In this document: positions 21,815 to 33,641 of the stretch, in pieces
How the letters are laid out: each line of letters begins with the position of its first letter
Numbering within the stretch: position 1 is the stretch's first letter
Assembly: GCA_033239525.1 (NCBI GenBank)
Contig: BSYO01000002.1
Coordinates: forward strand, 13,240,626 to 13,304,625
Direction of reading: 5' to 3'
Length of the DNA stretch: 64,000 nt
DNA from: Nepenthes gracilis
Taxonomy: Eukaryota; Streptophyta; Magnoliopsida; Caryophyllales; Nepenthaceae
Made by a program: the position numbers and the translations under genes
The notes under the pieces: model-generated
Told to the model about the DNA's origin: nothing
The model's database searches: none
Seen by the model: the letters and a program-made list of their open reading frames with translations, nothing else

Positions 21815-24720
21815 AATTTAAATTTTTTAGACCATGGTCAACTAATGATGCTACATTGAAGGTTTTTGCATGCGTGTCAAAGCATTCCTTCCCACTGTCC
21901 GTAATTGCTGGAGTAGCAGTGTTCAGGGTGTTCCCATATTCCAGATTGTCCCTAAACTTCGTCTTCTCAAGGACAAGTTGAAAGAGTTAAATAGAAACTT
22001 GGGTAATGTTCATGAAGAGGTCGCATGATCTAGATCGCAGCTTGAGGACTTCCAGAGGAATGGTCCTCCTGCCGGCTCTCAGCTTGTGGCTTATGAAGAA
22101 GATAGGTTAAAAGCTATTTATCGTAGAGCCTTGAGAATTGAGTGTGATTTTATTCAGCAAAAGGCGAAGATAAGATGGATCAAGGATGGGAATCAATGTT
22201 CAAATTATTTCTTTCGATCCATTGATAGTAAGCTTAACCGAAATAGGATCCTCTCCTTGATCAAAGAGGATGGTTCTCCTACCAACAATTTGGAGGAAGT
22301 GCAACACCTCCTTATCAATCACTTTTCTCATCTCCTGGGAACTGGCAGAGAGGGCGGGCCTTTCTCTAAGGAGAGCCTCTGTCCTTTTATCTTCAAATCT
22401 GTGCCAGATGCCCTCCGCCTGAGCCTCTGTCGCCCTATCTTTGCTGACGAAGTCCACCTGGCTTTGTTCTTGATAGACGACAATAAGGCCCCAGGTCCGG
22501 ATGGCTTTTCAGCCAAATTTTTCAAAGCCGCATGGAATGATATTGGAGCGGACATTATTGAAGCTGTTCAAGACTTCTTCCTTCATGGGAAGATCTTAAA
22601 GCAAATCAATGCAACCTTGCTTTGCTTAATCCCGAAGATCAAATCTCCCTCAAAGGTCTCCGACTTCCGCCCCATCGCATGCGGTAATGTCATTTATAAG
22701 ATCATTTCTAAGATCATCACCGCCCGCCTCCAACCTACGCTCCCCTTCCTTGTTGGAAAATGTCAAACTGCTTTCATCTCTGGTAGGAATATTGGAGATA
22801 ATATTCTGTTGGCTCAGGATTTACTCCACAAATACCACCTCAATAAGGGGGCCCCTCGTTGTGTAATAAAAGTTGACCTGATGAAGGCCTTCGATTCCAT
22901 CCATTGGGACTTCATTCTAGCTGTCCTTGAGCTGATGAATTTTCCTCCCCCAATGGTTAATTGGATCAAGTAATGCATTACCACTACCACGTTCTCCATT
23001 AATCTGAATGGTACGTCCGTGGGTTTTTTCCGAGGGGCCAAAGGGCTTAGACAGGGAGACCCCCTCTCTCCCTACCTTTTTGTGTTAGGGATGAAAGTCC
23101 TGAATGACATTCTGAATAGAATGGCTAGGACTAATCCTGACTTTAAGTTCCACTGAAAATGTGATAGCTCTCGTATTGTGATGCTAGGCTTTGCTGATGA
23201 TCTTCTTCTTTTCTCCAAAGCGGACTACAAATCCATTCAGGCTATTCATGAGAGTCTCAACATTTTCAGCTGTCTGTCCGGCCTCACTCCCAACCCGGAT
23301 AAGAGTGAGGTTTTTTTCCGCACTGTTAGGGAGGATACCATTCAAGGTATCCTTGACATTCTCGGATTCAAGAGAGACATTCTCCCTGTCAGGTATCTCG
23401 GAGTCCCCCTTATCACCACGAAGCTTACGCGCTCTGACTGTAAGCCTCTCCTCGACCATATTCATCTTAGGATTTCGTTTTGGAAGAATCGCTGCTCTCT
23501 TTTGCTGGGTAGGTTGCAACTTATTTCTTCCATCCTCTCAACTATCCACAACTATTGGGCTTCCATGTTCATCCTCTCCAAATCTATCTTGAACAGCGTA
23601 GATAAGTCCCTTCGCTCATTCCTGTGGCATGACTCCTTAGATGGTAGATACTCTGCCAAAGTTGCCTGGAAGGATGTGTGCTCCCCTAAAGGAGAAGATC
23701 TGGGCTTTAAAAATCTAGTAGCATCCAACAAAGCCCTTCTGTGCCGTCACTTCTGGAGGACCATCACCAAAGATCCAGACTCCATTTGGGTTTCTTGGTG
23801 TTATCTCCACCGTATCAAAGATCGTTGCATTTGGACTATCAAAATTCCAAATTCAGCCCCTTGGAGCTGGAAAGAGTTGATGAAACTCCGGTCTGCTCTC
23901 CGCCCCAAGATCCCTTATCGTATTGGTGATGGAGCAGACACGTTCCTATGGCTGGATCATTGGCACCTGCTGGGACCTCTCTGTGATCAATCCGATGAGA
24001 GAATCAGGTGTATTACCGGGTTACCCCTTGATGCAAAAGTTAAGGACATCATCTTTAACGGAGACTGGAGATGGCCAAACCAGTTTGACACAGAGGTAAC
24101 GGGTATTGCGGATCGTATGCCCCCTACCTCCCTGATCTCTCCCGCAAGGATATGGCCCTTTGGACTGCAGATCCCTCTAGAAATTTCACTGCCAAATCCG
24201 CTTATAGAATTTTCCAAGCACCTAATGACGCAGTGGAGTGGTCTGGTCTTATTTGGACCCCTTTGTACATTCATGCTCATGTCTTTATCCTTTGGTTAGC
24301 TATTCGCCACAGGCTCATCACTTTGGATAGGGTTAGCCATTACCTCCACATCTCTCCGAATTGTGTTCTATGTTCTAATGACAGGAAAAGTCATAGCCAC
24401 CTTTTCTTTAACTGTCCTTTCTCTTCGGCTGTCTGGCGCCTCATGCGCATAAAGTCTGGCCTTATCCACACTGGTACTCCAATGTCTTATGGGCTGCCAA
24501 CCGTTGGAAGGGTAAATGCCTCAAAGCTTGCTCCTACCGCCCCACCCTTGTGGCCTCAGTCTACTTCATCTGGAGGGAGAGAAATCAACGTGTCTTCAAG
24601 AACACAGCATGTAATGAAGCCCAGCTGGCCCACTAGATTACAGCTGCTGTTTGGGGCAAGCTGGAGTTCTCTCATGTTGCGGCTGCCCGTAGAGACAGAT
24701 CGGTTCTGATTAGATGGAGC
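21815..24720 (+). pseudogene. LINE ORF2 fragment: reverse transcriptase and zf-RVT domain
   Basis: RT motifs appear in order: DNKAPGPDGF and SDFRPIACGNVIYKIISK (about 22470-22710), VDLMKAFDSIHW (about 22875), LRQGDPLSPYLF (about 23050) and the catalytic FADD at 23190-23201. A zinc-binding C-terminal domain follows, with FTAKSAYR, a CxxC-type pair and HLFFNCPFSSAVW (about 24180-24460). The C terminus carries FIWRERNQRVFKN. The reading frame has stops at 22971 (TAA) and about 23155 (TGA), and a frameshift near 24120. The family role is to nick target DNA and prime reverse transcription there; this copy lacks the endonuclease and cannot work. Confidence 0.9.
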
Positions 24721-24779
24721 ATTCCCCTTGCGGTCCTGAACGCGGACTTCGAACCCTGACTGTTGCCCTCCTTTTGGGC

Positions 24780-25600
24780 CTAAAAAAAAAAGAGCTTCGT
24801 CCTTGCTTCTGAGGACTCCGAAATCCGGAATGTTTTTTTTGTGCTTTTATTTAGCCGGAGCTGTTTCACTTCTAGGCTGGAGTGGCATGAATCCGGTGCT
24901 GTAGTCGCGTAGGATGAAAAAAAATCGTTTTGTCCTTGTTTTTGAGGACTCCGGAATCCGGAGTGCTTTTTTGTACGTTTCTTTAGCCGGAGCTGTTTCA
25001 CTTCTAGACCGGAGGGCCTTGAATCCGTTGCTGTGAGGCCGGATTGCCTTTGGTTCTTTTTTAGCCGGAGCTGCCTTTGTTGGCTGGTTTATAAAAAAAA
25101 AAACACCTTGTCCATGCTTTTGAGGACTCCGAAATCTGGAGTGTTTTTCGTTCGCTATTTAGCCGGAGTGGCCTTTGTGCCTGTAGCTTCGTAGATTGAC
25201 TCCGGAGCTGTTTCTCTCTAAGGTCGGAGTGGCTTGAGTGCGCTGAGGCCCAAAAAAAAAATATTTTGTCCATGCTTTTGAAGATTTGGCCAAGTGTTAG
25301 AGGACTCCGGAATCCGGTATGTTCTTGTACGCTTTAATGGCTAGAGTGGCCTTCGTACCTGTTGTTGCAAAAAGTTGCGGATGACGACTCCCATGTCCGG
25401 AATGCTTTATGTTTCGCCAAAGTCCGGAGAGGCCATTCGCTTGATAAATTTCAAAGTCCGTTTATATGGACGGAGTGGCCTATTGTTCTCTGTAAGGATG
25501 GAATGGCCTTTTCCGACCAATGACTGGAGAGGGCCGTTCTACTTTTTGCTCACTATTGGACGGAGTGGTTTTGTAGCAGAGACCGGAGCGTTATTTGTAC
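24780..25600 (+). repeat. CCGGAGT-rich tandem repeats in LINE 3' UTR
   Basis: Imperfect units of about 150-200 bp begin with an A-run, then TTGTCC(A/T)TGCTTTTGAGGACTCCG, and then several CCGGAGTGGC or CCGGAGCTG phrases. There are at least four units. A related CCGGAGTGGCC array sits at the equivalent place in the LINE at 61386-64000. Confidence 0.8.
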
Positions 25601-25751
25601 ATTTCCCGACCGGAATGATCTTTGTTATCTGGTGCTTGCCGTTTTCGGAGTGCGATTCAAATGTTGAGCAAGTTTTGCGTTTTTAACGCCGATTATGATA
25701 TTGTATTCTTGTTTTCAATGACATTTGTCATGGTTCAAGGACTCCCTGCTT

Positions 25752-25797
25752 CTATGTTTATTTTCCAAGTAAGCAAAACACTTGGTAATGAACATAG
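25752..25797 (+). other. LINE 3'-terminal stem-loop (copy in element 3)
   Basis: The arm CTATGTTTATTTTCCAAGT pairs with ACTTGGTAATGAACATAG around an AAGCAAAAC loop, about 50 bases before the A-tail. The same structure with different arm sequence is present in four other LINE copies here. Confidence 0.75.
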
Positions 25798-25859
25798 CTG
25801 TTTGTACATATCATTTAAATTTTAATGCAATTAATTACTTAATAAAAAAAAGTTTTTAA

Positions 25860-26050
25860 GGAAGCCCACTAAGTTTTTTAATCTTCGGCATCATCTGGAC
25901 CACTTGGCTTTATGACCAAGTTTTAATATACTGACCATCGTCTGATCGTTCAGTTACGTAACTGAGTTTTATTATCCACCAAATGTGGATTGTGGGGTAG
26001 GTGAATGGATTTCACTTGACTTAGGAGCAACTTAGGTCATACAATGTCAT
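25860..26050 (-). repeat. Remnant hairpin repeat and anchor of element 3
   Basis: One clear unit remains (CTTGG..ATGA-CCAAG at about 25909-25930), along with a decayed anchor CTTGACTTAGGAGCAACTTAGGTC (about 26018-26040). The LINE insertion separates this from the antisense gene. Confidence 0.6.
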
Positions 26051-26149
26051 GGAATAACAAACAAGAACATGGATAAATAAACAGTTATTTTATTAATAAA
26101 ATGTCATAAAATTTACAAGTACTCCACATGATGTAAATAAACCTTACCT

Positions 26150-29100
26150 GTTCGCACATACACTCATTGGTAGTATTTTTTGAGGTGAGAGGCATTTCAA
26201 ATCCAAGTGACTAGTTTATCATTTTGGGTGTGTAATTTGTATGCCCTATTTCAAAAAATAGCCAAGATCAGGAATGGCTCTTCCCAATTAGGTGAGAGCT
26301 TGTTTCGGTCAATATTTTTGCCAGTGGCTTCAATGCTGCGTAATATTAAGTCTCCCACTTCAAATTGGTGTGCTCTCACCTTCTTATTGTAGTATCTAGC
26401 AATCCTCTACTGATAAGTTACCGTCCACAACTGTGTCATGTCCCGGGCTTTTTTAAGTATATCAAGATTCTCCTGAAGCCCTTGTGAGTTATTGTGCGAA
26501 TCAAAACACTCAACCTGGAGACCAGGCAATCCAACTTTCATTGGAATGATGGCCTAGGTCCCATAACATAAGTTAACGGGTGTCTTTCGAGTCAGCTCTA
26601 TGAGTGTCGTCTTATACGACCATAAGACAGATGGTAGCTCGTCCACCCATGAGACCCCAACATTTTCAAGCTTTGTCTTCAAACCGTGCGGTATTGTGTA
26701 GTTAGCAACTTCTACTTGTCCATTAGATTATTGGTAAGCAACAGATGTGTGAACCAACCTTATCTTTAAACTAGCACAATGCTTCGTAAAATGCTTGTTG
26801 GTGAATTGGGTCCCATTATCTCTTACTATAATTTTAGGTATACCAAATCTACATATGATATTCTACAGGACGAACTCGGTCGCGTTCTATTCCGTGATTC
26901 AAACTAGTGGGCAGCCTTGAACAATTTCGTGAAGTAATCGATCCCAATAATTACAAACTTCCTTTGCCCTGATGCAACTAGAAGCGGTTTGATGATATCG
27001 AGGCCCCATTGTGCGAACGGCAAAGGCAACTGCAGAGCTTAGAGTTCCGTATGTGGCCAAAGGGTAAGGTTCTCATACATCTAATATTTCTCATATTTTC
27101 GCACAAAATCCATGGCGTTGTGCTTTATGGTGGGCAAGTACTATCCTTACCTCATGAGTTTGAAAGTAAAGTTCTTGCCCCCTATATGGGATACGCATAT
27201 ACTGAGGTGTACTCCTCCGAACTCGTAGTCAGCCTCTTCGGGCTTAGGACACCATAGATATGGGATGGAGTATCCACATTGGTACAATTTTTCATCCATG
27301 ATGGTGTACCAACTTATTATCTTTTTCACGCGCTTAGCTTTATCCGAGTTCTCTAGTAATACACCGTCAGACAAATGTCTCACATAAGGAGTCATTCAGT
27401 TGTTAGTATTGGCTATCTACATAATTTTTGGTTCCAGGTCATTTATACTAGGAACTCCGAGGATTTAGCACATTTCTATACGTATTGTTTTGGTCCTCGG
27501 TCGCTGTAGCTCTTGCCACTCGGTTGGCTTTTTTGTTCTCTTTTCTTGAAAAGTGGATCATTTTTACATTATCAATTGCCGAGATTAAACCTCGAGCCTT
27601 TGAGAGATATTGAAAAAGTTACGGGTTGCAAGCTTTAAAATTTTCTTGAATCTAAATTAATAACCAGTTCTGAGTCACTGTAGATGATAAGGTTCACGGC
27701 CGAACACTCTTTGACTAATTTAAGTTTCACAAGTAATGGTTCATACTCGGAAATCCGAGGGACGTTGAATATTTTATTTCTAATCCATCAGATGTTCTTA
27801 GGACCACTCCGGTATCACAACCTAGTTGCATTGAAGAACTGTCATCGTGCAAAAGCCATGCTGGAGTATTTTGATGACCGTCGACTTTAGTAAGGTAGAG
27901 GGTCTCCAATGTTGGGGTCATTGTTTCAACTATAAAGTCTACCAGGGGTTGGTCTTTTAAGGCTGGCCTTGGTCGAAATTCTACGTCAAACTCACCCAAT
28001 TCAATGACTTACTTGACTACTCATCCTAACATATCTGGCATTTGCAATATTCCTTTTAATGGTTGGTTAGTCAGGATAATAATTTTATACGCTAGAAAAT
28101 AAGGTCGAAATTTTTGAGCGGAATATACAAGCACTAGGGCTATCTTCTCTGTATGGGTATATTAGGATTCTGGATTGGTCAAGATTTTGTTAACATAGTA
28201 CACGGGTCGCTGCCTGTTGGATTGTTGTCAAATCAGGATCAAGTTCGGTGCAGTGTCAGACATAGTAAGATACAAATATAGCTCTTCGTCTTCTTAAGGG
28301 AAAGTTAGAACTGGTGGGTTTGAGACATATTTCTTAAGCTCTCGGATCGCAACTTCATATTTGGTCATCCACTAAAAACCGGTGGCCTTCATTCCTCTCA
28401 AAGTCTTGAAAAAAGGTAAGTACTTCTCAACCGACTTAGCTAAGAAGCGGGCGAGTGCTGCCAGCTTTTCGGTTAGTTTTTGGGCATCTTTAATAGTTTG
28501 AGGTGGATTCATGTCTAACATTGTTTTGATCTTTTCAGGGTTTGTTTCAATTCCTCGATGTGAAATACTAAAATACAAAAAATTTTTTGAGGTAACTCGA
28601 ACGTACATTTCGTCGAATTGAGCTTCATTTGGCGCACCCAGAGAATATTGAATGCCTCGTCCAGATCACAAATATGGTCATTGGTTGTCCTAGTCTTGAC
28701 GAGCATGTAGTCCACATAAACTTTCATATTTCATCCGATTTGGGTCTCGAATATTTTGCTGACGAGTCGTTGATAAGTGGCACTGGTATTCTTTAAATTG
28801 ACGGGCGTAACTTTGTAATACTATGTCCCTTGGTCGGTTATGAAAGCCGTATGTTTCTCGTTCTCTGTACTCATTCAAATCTGGTTGTAGGTTGAGTACA
28901 TATCCATGAAATTTAATAGTTCATGCTCGGATGTTGAGTTTATGAGCAAATCAATCCTTGGTAAGGGAAAGCTATCATTCAGACATACTTTGTTGACATC
29001 TATGAAATTAACGTACATATCTCACTTCCCATTACTTTTCTTGACCATGACCATATTAAATAACCAGTTTGGATATTGAACTTCCCTGATAAATCTAGCA

Positions 29101-29790
29101 TTAAGCAATTTTCTCACCTCCTCATGAATGGCAATTAGTTCTTCAACCGAATAACTCTTTCGCTTCTGTTGGACTGGCCTATAATCGGGATCTAGACCCA
29201 ACTTATAGACCATTACTCAGATCGATATCCCTGACATGTCACTAGGTATCCAGGCAAAGATGTCAAAATTCTATGGGAGAAAACCGATAAGTTGACATCA
29301 GAGGGGTTCAAATAGAGAACTTCCAATTTGTATGCACTTTCCTGGATCATTAGGGTCCAAAGAAATTTTGTCTGTAGACTCCCCAGACTAAGCTTGTAAT
29401 AATATGGTCTCATTATGGAAGTCAAGGTCCTCTATCGATTGATCGGGAATGTCTGAGTGATTTGAGACAAGTAACATGTCAACTCAGTTACCTGATCACC
29501 AAGACTTCTTCAATGCCGAACGAAATTGAAAACTTCATTTTCAAATGTGGGATCAAAGTCACTACTCCAAATACCATTAAACAGGGACGTCCAATGATAG
29601 CATTGTAGACCAACGGAAGGTCTACTACCAAGAAAGAAAGTATCTTAGTATCCGTCATCGAATAGGTGCCCAGTGTAACTTTGAGTTGGACGACCTCCTG
29701 GACAAGTATTGGTTCATTGTACAGTTCGTATAGGGGTCCCTCGGTGGTCTTCAATTAACTTCTTTTTAATCCTAATTTAAAGTACGTATC
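26150..29790 (-). pseudogene. pol: pol of element 3: protease, RT, dual RNase H, integrase (broken)
   Basis: Read leftward. The protease region (29754-29488) contains LSFLVVDLPLVYNAIIGRP. RT is at 29213-28372, with the catalytic site changed to YVDY (28718-28707) from the YVDD seen in elements 1 and 4. The first RNase H lies around 28300-28000 and the second at 27999-27600 (FDVEFRPRPALKDQPLVDF, then a DDSSS..G start). Integrase runs from about 27395 (HxxH-type region, IPYLWCPKPEEADY) to about 26200. Numerous stops interrupt it. The YVDY change alone should abolish polymerase activity. Confidence 0.85.
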
Positions 29791-29849
29791 GGGATAAAGT
29801 AAATTCTTTAAACTTTTATTATCAATAAATACTCATTTTAATTGGTACT

Positions 29850-31660
29850 TCACACTACATTAGAGATGAGTGCTATTACAACCAAGAGATTAGAATGCGA
29901 GGAAGTTATATGTGTCATGTTTTCATCTCTAAAACTAATGATATCATTCCCAAGTTCTACCTTTAGTTTTTTGTGGCCGACAGCCATTCTTAAGCTCTCC
30001 AAAATTTTATCCTGAGTCAGATGCATAGTGATCATGTTCACGACCCCAACTGCCACTTGGTTAATCGGCTGCTCGGCCTCATCTCCATCTGCTCCACCGG
30101 ATGTTTGTCTGAGTCTTTGTAGAAAATGAGTGAGGTGTCCCTTCCAGATCAGCTTTTCAATTTTCTTCTGCAGCATCCTACAATCTTCAGTGTTGTGGCT
30201 CCCACATAGATGGTAGTGACAATACTTTGACTGGTCACCTCCATTTGGGTTCTTCAATACTTTCAGCTATTTGATCAATTTTTCATCCTGAATCTGTATC
30301 ATGGTGTTAATGTGGGAGCCATTTAGAGGAGTCAAGTTTAGAGTCCTAAACTCCCTATGTGGTGTCGGTTCGAACTTTTGCTGCTTCCTTGGTCCTCGGG
30401 GATCCATATTGCCCCCGTTCTTCCTCTTTCCTTCCATCTTCTTTTGGTGGAATTGGTCCCCTTGTTCTAGCTATTTTGCATAATTGGCCTCCATGGCTAC
30501 TATGTAGGCTCGAGTAATGAGCTTGACCTCTCTGAAGGTCTGTTGGTACTTGTAGTCCAGAAGTTTGAAGAAGTTACTAGGCTTCAACGTTGATATGAAA
30601 GCGCTTAACTTCACCTCATCGGTGAGTTTGGGTATCTTCTTGGCTTTGGTCATAAACTTGGCCAAGAACTTCTTCAAACTCTCATTCAGCCCTTGCTTAA
30701 CCTCGGCCAAATATCACGGCTGCTTCTCCTCCGTTCTACCGAAGGCAAATTGGGACAGAATTAGCCAAGTCCTGAAACGTCCTGATGGAGTTCAGGTGAA
30801 GCCGATAGAACCATACTCGGACATCCCCTTTAAGAGTCAAGGGGAAGCATAAATACATCGCTGCCTCATCTAAGCCTTGAAAGCTCAGAAGATTATAGAA
30901 ATAGTCTAGATGATCCATAGGATCAATGTTTCCATCATACGGATCTAGGATTGGCATCTTGAACTTATGACGAAGCAAATGGGTTTGAATCTCCATAGTG
31001 AATGGACATCTCCACAAGTCAACGGCTTGTCCTCCGGTGTCTCCTCCAAAAACATGTTGCCATATTTTTTTAATGCTTTCCTCCATTTGAGGAGGAGCAG
31101 CCATTCTCTTTTTATTAAGGAAGATCCTCAATTCCAAAAGGTTTTGCTAAACCTGAGAGGTCAGGCGGCTCACAACTCTCGAAGGGAGCACACTATGTGA
31201 GGTTTCGGCCTATTGCATGGGTTCCCTATTGTCATGGGAATAATGAGAATTTTGCCTCTCGGGGCTGTCCTCTTAGGTCTTGTAACTGAGATAGCCCTCT
31301 AATCGAGTCAAAATTTTGTTGCTCAAGGTGGCTTGAGTTTCGAGATCTTTAGGCCATCAGCCTTTATCTACCGGGCATTTCCTTCCCTTCCTCCATTGCC
31401 TAGAGGTTGGTGTTTGGGAAATGAAAATGGAGTCCCTGTCGATCGTTCATCAAGCCATGTACATATAGTTTGGACAGCCTTGGAGATGTCGTCCATTCTC
31501 ATTGCAAGTTCGCGTATGCAAGGGTTGGGATGGTCACCTATTCGATTGCTCCTAGGAGGACAATTGCCACATGAGGTGGCATTTCTGACTGGGGAACTTA
31601 CTTGTGCTTTTGTGTTCACTGTGTTGTTATCAGGAATATGATTATCGAACTTTTGTCGTC
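29850..31660 (-). pseudogene. gag: gag of element 3 (broken)
   Basis: The N-terminal part (31660-31368), the gag domain (31137-30471, with CPFTMEIQTHLL, DHLDYFYNLLSFQGLDEAAM and LKGDVRVWFYRLHL) and the C-terminal zinc knuckle YCHYHLCGSHNTEDC (about 30220-30175) are all recognisable. The knuckle keeps C-x2-H-x4-H-x4-C, the unusual CHHC form seen in element 4. Frameshifts separate the parts. Capsid and RNA-binding functions are inferred from the family. Confidence 0.85.
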
Positions 31661-31677
31661 TTTCTACAGACAGTGTC
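31660..31677 (-). promoter_or_regulatory. Degenerate primer-binding site of element 3
   Basis: The plus strand reads TTTCTACAGACAGTGTCA. Relative to the element 2 site, the differences are C-to-T and G-to-A changes. It sits one base inside the 5' LTR. Confidence 0.78.
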
Positions 31678-31678
31678 A

Positions 31679-32335
31679 ATGATACGTCTGAGGATCCGAA
31701 TTATAGAACGAATAAAGAGGGCTAAAGTTTGTCCGTCGGGCTTAAAGCAAGTTTAGTCTCCGTATGTGTAATACAAAATATAGTTAAAGGATTAACGGAA
31801 CTTACACCTTGATATATCCTCCGACACTCAAATCAGTATCATTCATAAAAAAAAAAAAAGAAAAGATTGAGGATACAAGATTGAGTGTTCATGATTATAT
31901 TTATAGTTCGGTGGTTTACGCTCTTATGAAAGTGTTTTAGTTTGAGAGAGTATGTGTGAGCTCTTAGCATCTTTTAATTACTTTTTCAATGTCTGAAATG
32001 TTGATCCCCTTTTCGTGTTGGAAAGGAGGAGTTTTTATAGAAGTTGGGGGACGATTGACTTCTCTTGTCAACTGTCTTGGAAATTATCCGGCAGATAAGA
32101 TTTAACCAAACTGGTGGTTTCAACCAACACTCACAGCTGTTACTTTAAGATAAGAATAGGAAACCGTCCCAACCATTAGGTTGATTCTATCTCTGTCCCA
32201 AGAGCAAACTGCTTAAGGCCATCGGACGTGTACTGGATTGGACCGCGTGGGTGGTTTGGGGCGCCGAAACTTGTGTCTTGGTTTAGATTTACTTTGGGTG
32301 AATTTTCATTGGGTGTTCATTTACAATACCTATCA
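31679..32335 (-). repeat. 5' LTR of element 3
   Basis: Pairs with 18444-19112. The minus strand starts TGATAGGTATTG. Minus TATA box CTATAAAA at 32040-32033. Confidence 0.9.
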
Positions 32336-32340
32336 GATGT

Positions 32341-33636
32341 ATTATGCATATCTCTATTGATTTATTTACAAGTTATTATAAGATATTCTTAATCCTGTAT
32401 CACTTGTAAATATTAATTCACATTAAGTCTGTGATGTCATTATCTTTCATGTATTTTTCTGTATTATTTTAGGTGTATAGTTCCTAGGAATCTTTTATAA
32501 ATATAATTTTTTAAAAAAAGTTTTAACTGATCCCTTTATGACAATTAATTAATTTAATTCTAAAAAAATATTTGCATATTATTAAAATATTTTTTAGGGA
32601 CAGACTGTGTGAGCAAGATTATAAGGGATAGATTGTGAATCAAATATTTTGTAAGTATGTAGTGTAACGTGTATAGGAACTTCAGGATAGGTATCTCAAT
32701 CACTTTTGCCACAAAAAAAAAATAGAAAACTTATGAGTTGTAAAAATAATAATCCAAAGTATATAAAATTACTTGCTAATTATACAGAGTTACGAATAAA
32801 AGAAAATCAAAATTTTAACAATTAAACTATAATTTGTGAAATATTAGATCATTAAAAGATTGAGATTGATATATTAAAGAGAGTATAGAGTATTTTGGTG
32901 AAGAAAAAATCTGTTTGGGAGGGCTATTTATAGATTTTTGAGGATGGTGTATTTTAGTGATTATAGTTTTTTGATTTGAAAAAGAAAAGAGATGAAAAAA
33001 CAATTGACCATATGTATATGATACCGAGCCTTGCGAAGCTAGACGGCGGTATATTAGCAACGCCATGAATGTCACAAGCCGGCACGATACAAAGTCTAAA
33101 CACAGGCACATCACACTAGGTGGTTATATCAATTTACAAGTAATACGGTATATTTATCACCTCCAAAGATATTATTTTTACCAAACGGACATGAGATCAT
33201 ACTTGTAACGGGATTGAACGTTCTTGAGGATATGGCGATCATGTCAACAGCGATCAAATAAGATGAAAGTAATGACAACAATTCAAATGTGAGATGATTA
33301 TCTAAATTACGGTCTGCTTTACATAGAAGAAGCACAACAAACCTGTATTTAATGAGGATAACTCAAACAATGATGAGGCGGCTTCTCGATTATTATGAGC
33401 CTATTTAACGTTGAATTATGATTTGATCAATGCTATGTGTATTAATGACTTGTGGAGCTTGCTGTTAGCTCGGGTTGGCTTTTCCACTTTTCCTCGGGTT
33501 GGTTTATTTAGCCAGTTATTTAGTTGTGTTTTTTTTTGTTGGGATTTGATCTGGACAAATATAATTATATGTGATGGAATAATTTCGAATCCCCCGTCAA
33601 ATATCAATTATTAAATTTGTGAGTATAAAAAATATA
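32341..33636. other. AT-rich spacer with a possible minus-strand promoter
   Basis: No gene is supported. On the minus strand a TATA-like CTATAAATAGCC (about 32937-32926) is followed by TCTTCACCAAAATACTC. It resembles a plant promoter or a copia-type LTR end, but no partner or coding sequence follows. The 95-residue minus ORF at 33114-32827 crosses this TATA, so it is unlikely to be a protein. Confidence 0.45.
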
Positions 33637-33641
33637 ATAAT

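Larger units (their letters stand above)
21790..25851 (+). mobile_element. 5'-truncated L1-type LINE inserted in element 3
   Basis: The insertion contains the 3' part of ORF2 (RT and zinc-binding C terminus) and a long 3' UTR with CCGGA-rich tandem repeats (24780-25600). It ends in a 3'-terminal stem-loop (25752-25797), then TTACTTAATA and a short A-tail (25844-25851). The endonuclease domain and ORF1 are missing, so it is 5'-truncated. The exact 5' junction is uncertain (about 21720-21810), and I could not find a clear TSD. A 14-bp phrase, GTGTCAAAGCATTC, occurs at 21793 and again at 21874, suggesting a small internal duplication near the 5' end. Confidence 0.82.
18439..32340 (-). mobile_element. 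Tat-lineage Ty3/gypsy retrotransposon, element 3, with nested LINE (with TSD)
   Basis: LTRs 18444-19112 and 31679-32335 are flanked by perfect GATGT duplications (18439-18443, 32336-32340). The minus orientation is shown by a purine tract beside the left LTR, a degenerate primer site beside the right LTR, and gag-pol reading leftward. Between pol and the 3' LTR lies an antisense two-exon gene on the plus strand. A LINE (about 21790-25851) is inserted in the 3' untranslated part. All genes are broken by stops and frameshifts. CpG loss at the primer site suggests an older insertion than elements 2 and 4. Confidence 0.9.

Noticed and set aside
21793..21887. GTGTCAAAGCATTC repeat pair as the TSD of the LINE
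   Set aside because: Both copies lie near the 5' side of the LINE and neither is next to the A-tail at 25851, so they cannot be its target-site duplication.
22086..24709. Host gene or group II intron reverse transcriptase
   Set aside because: Motif order, zf-RVT C terminus, 3' UTR, stem-loop and A-tail identify an L1-type LINE.
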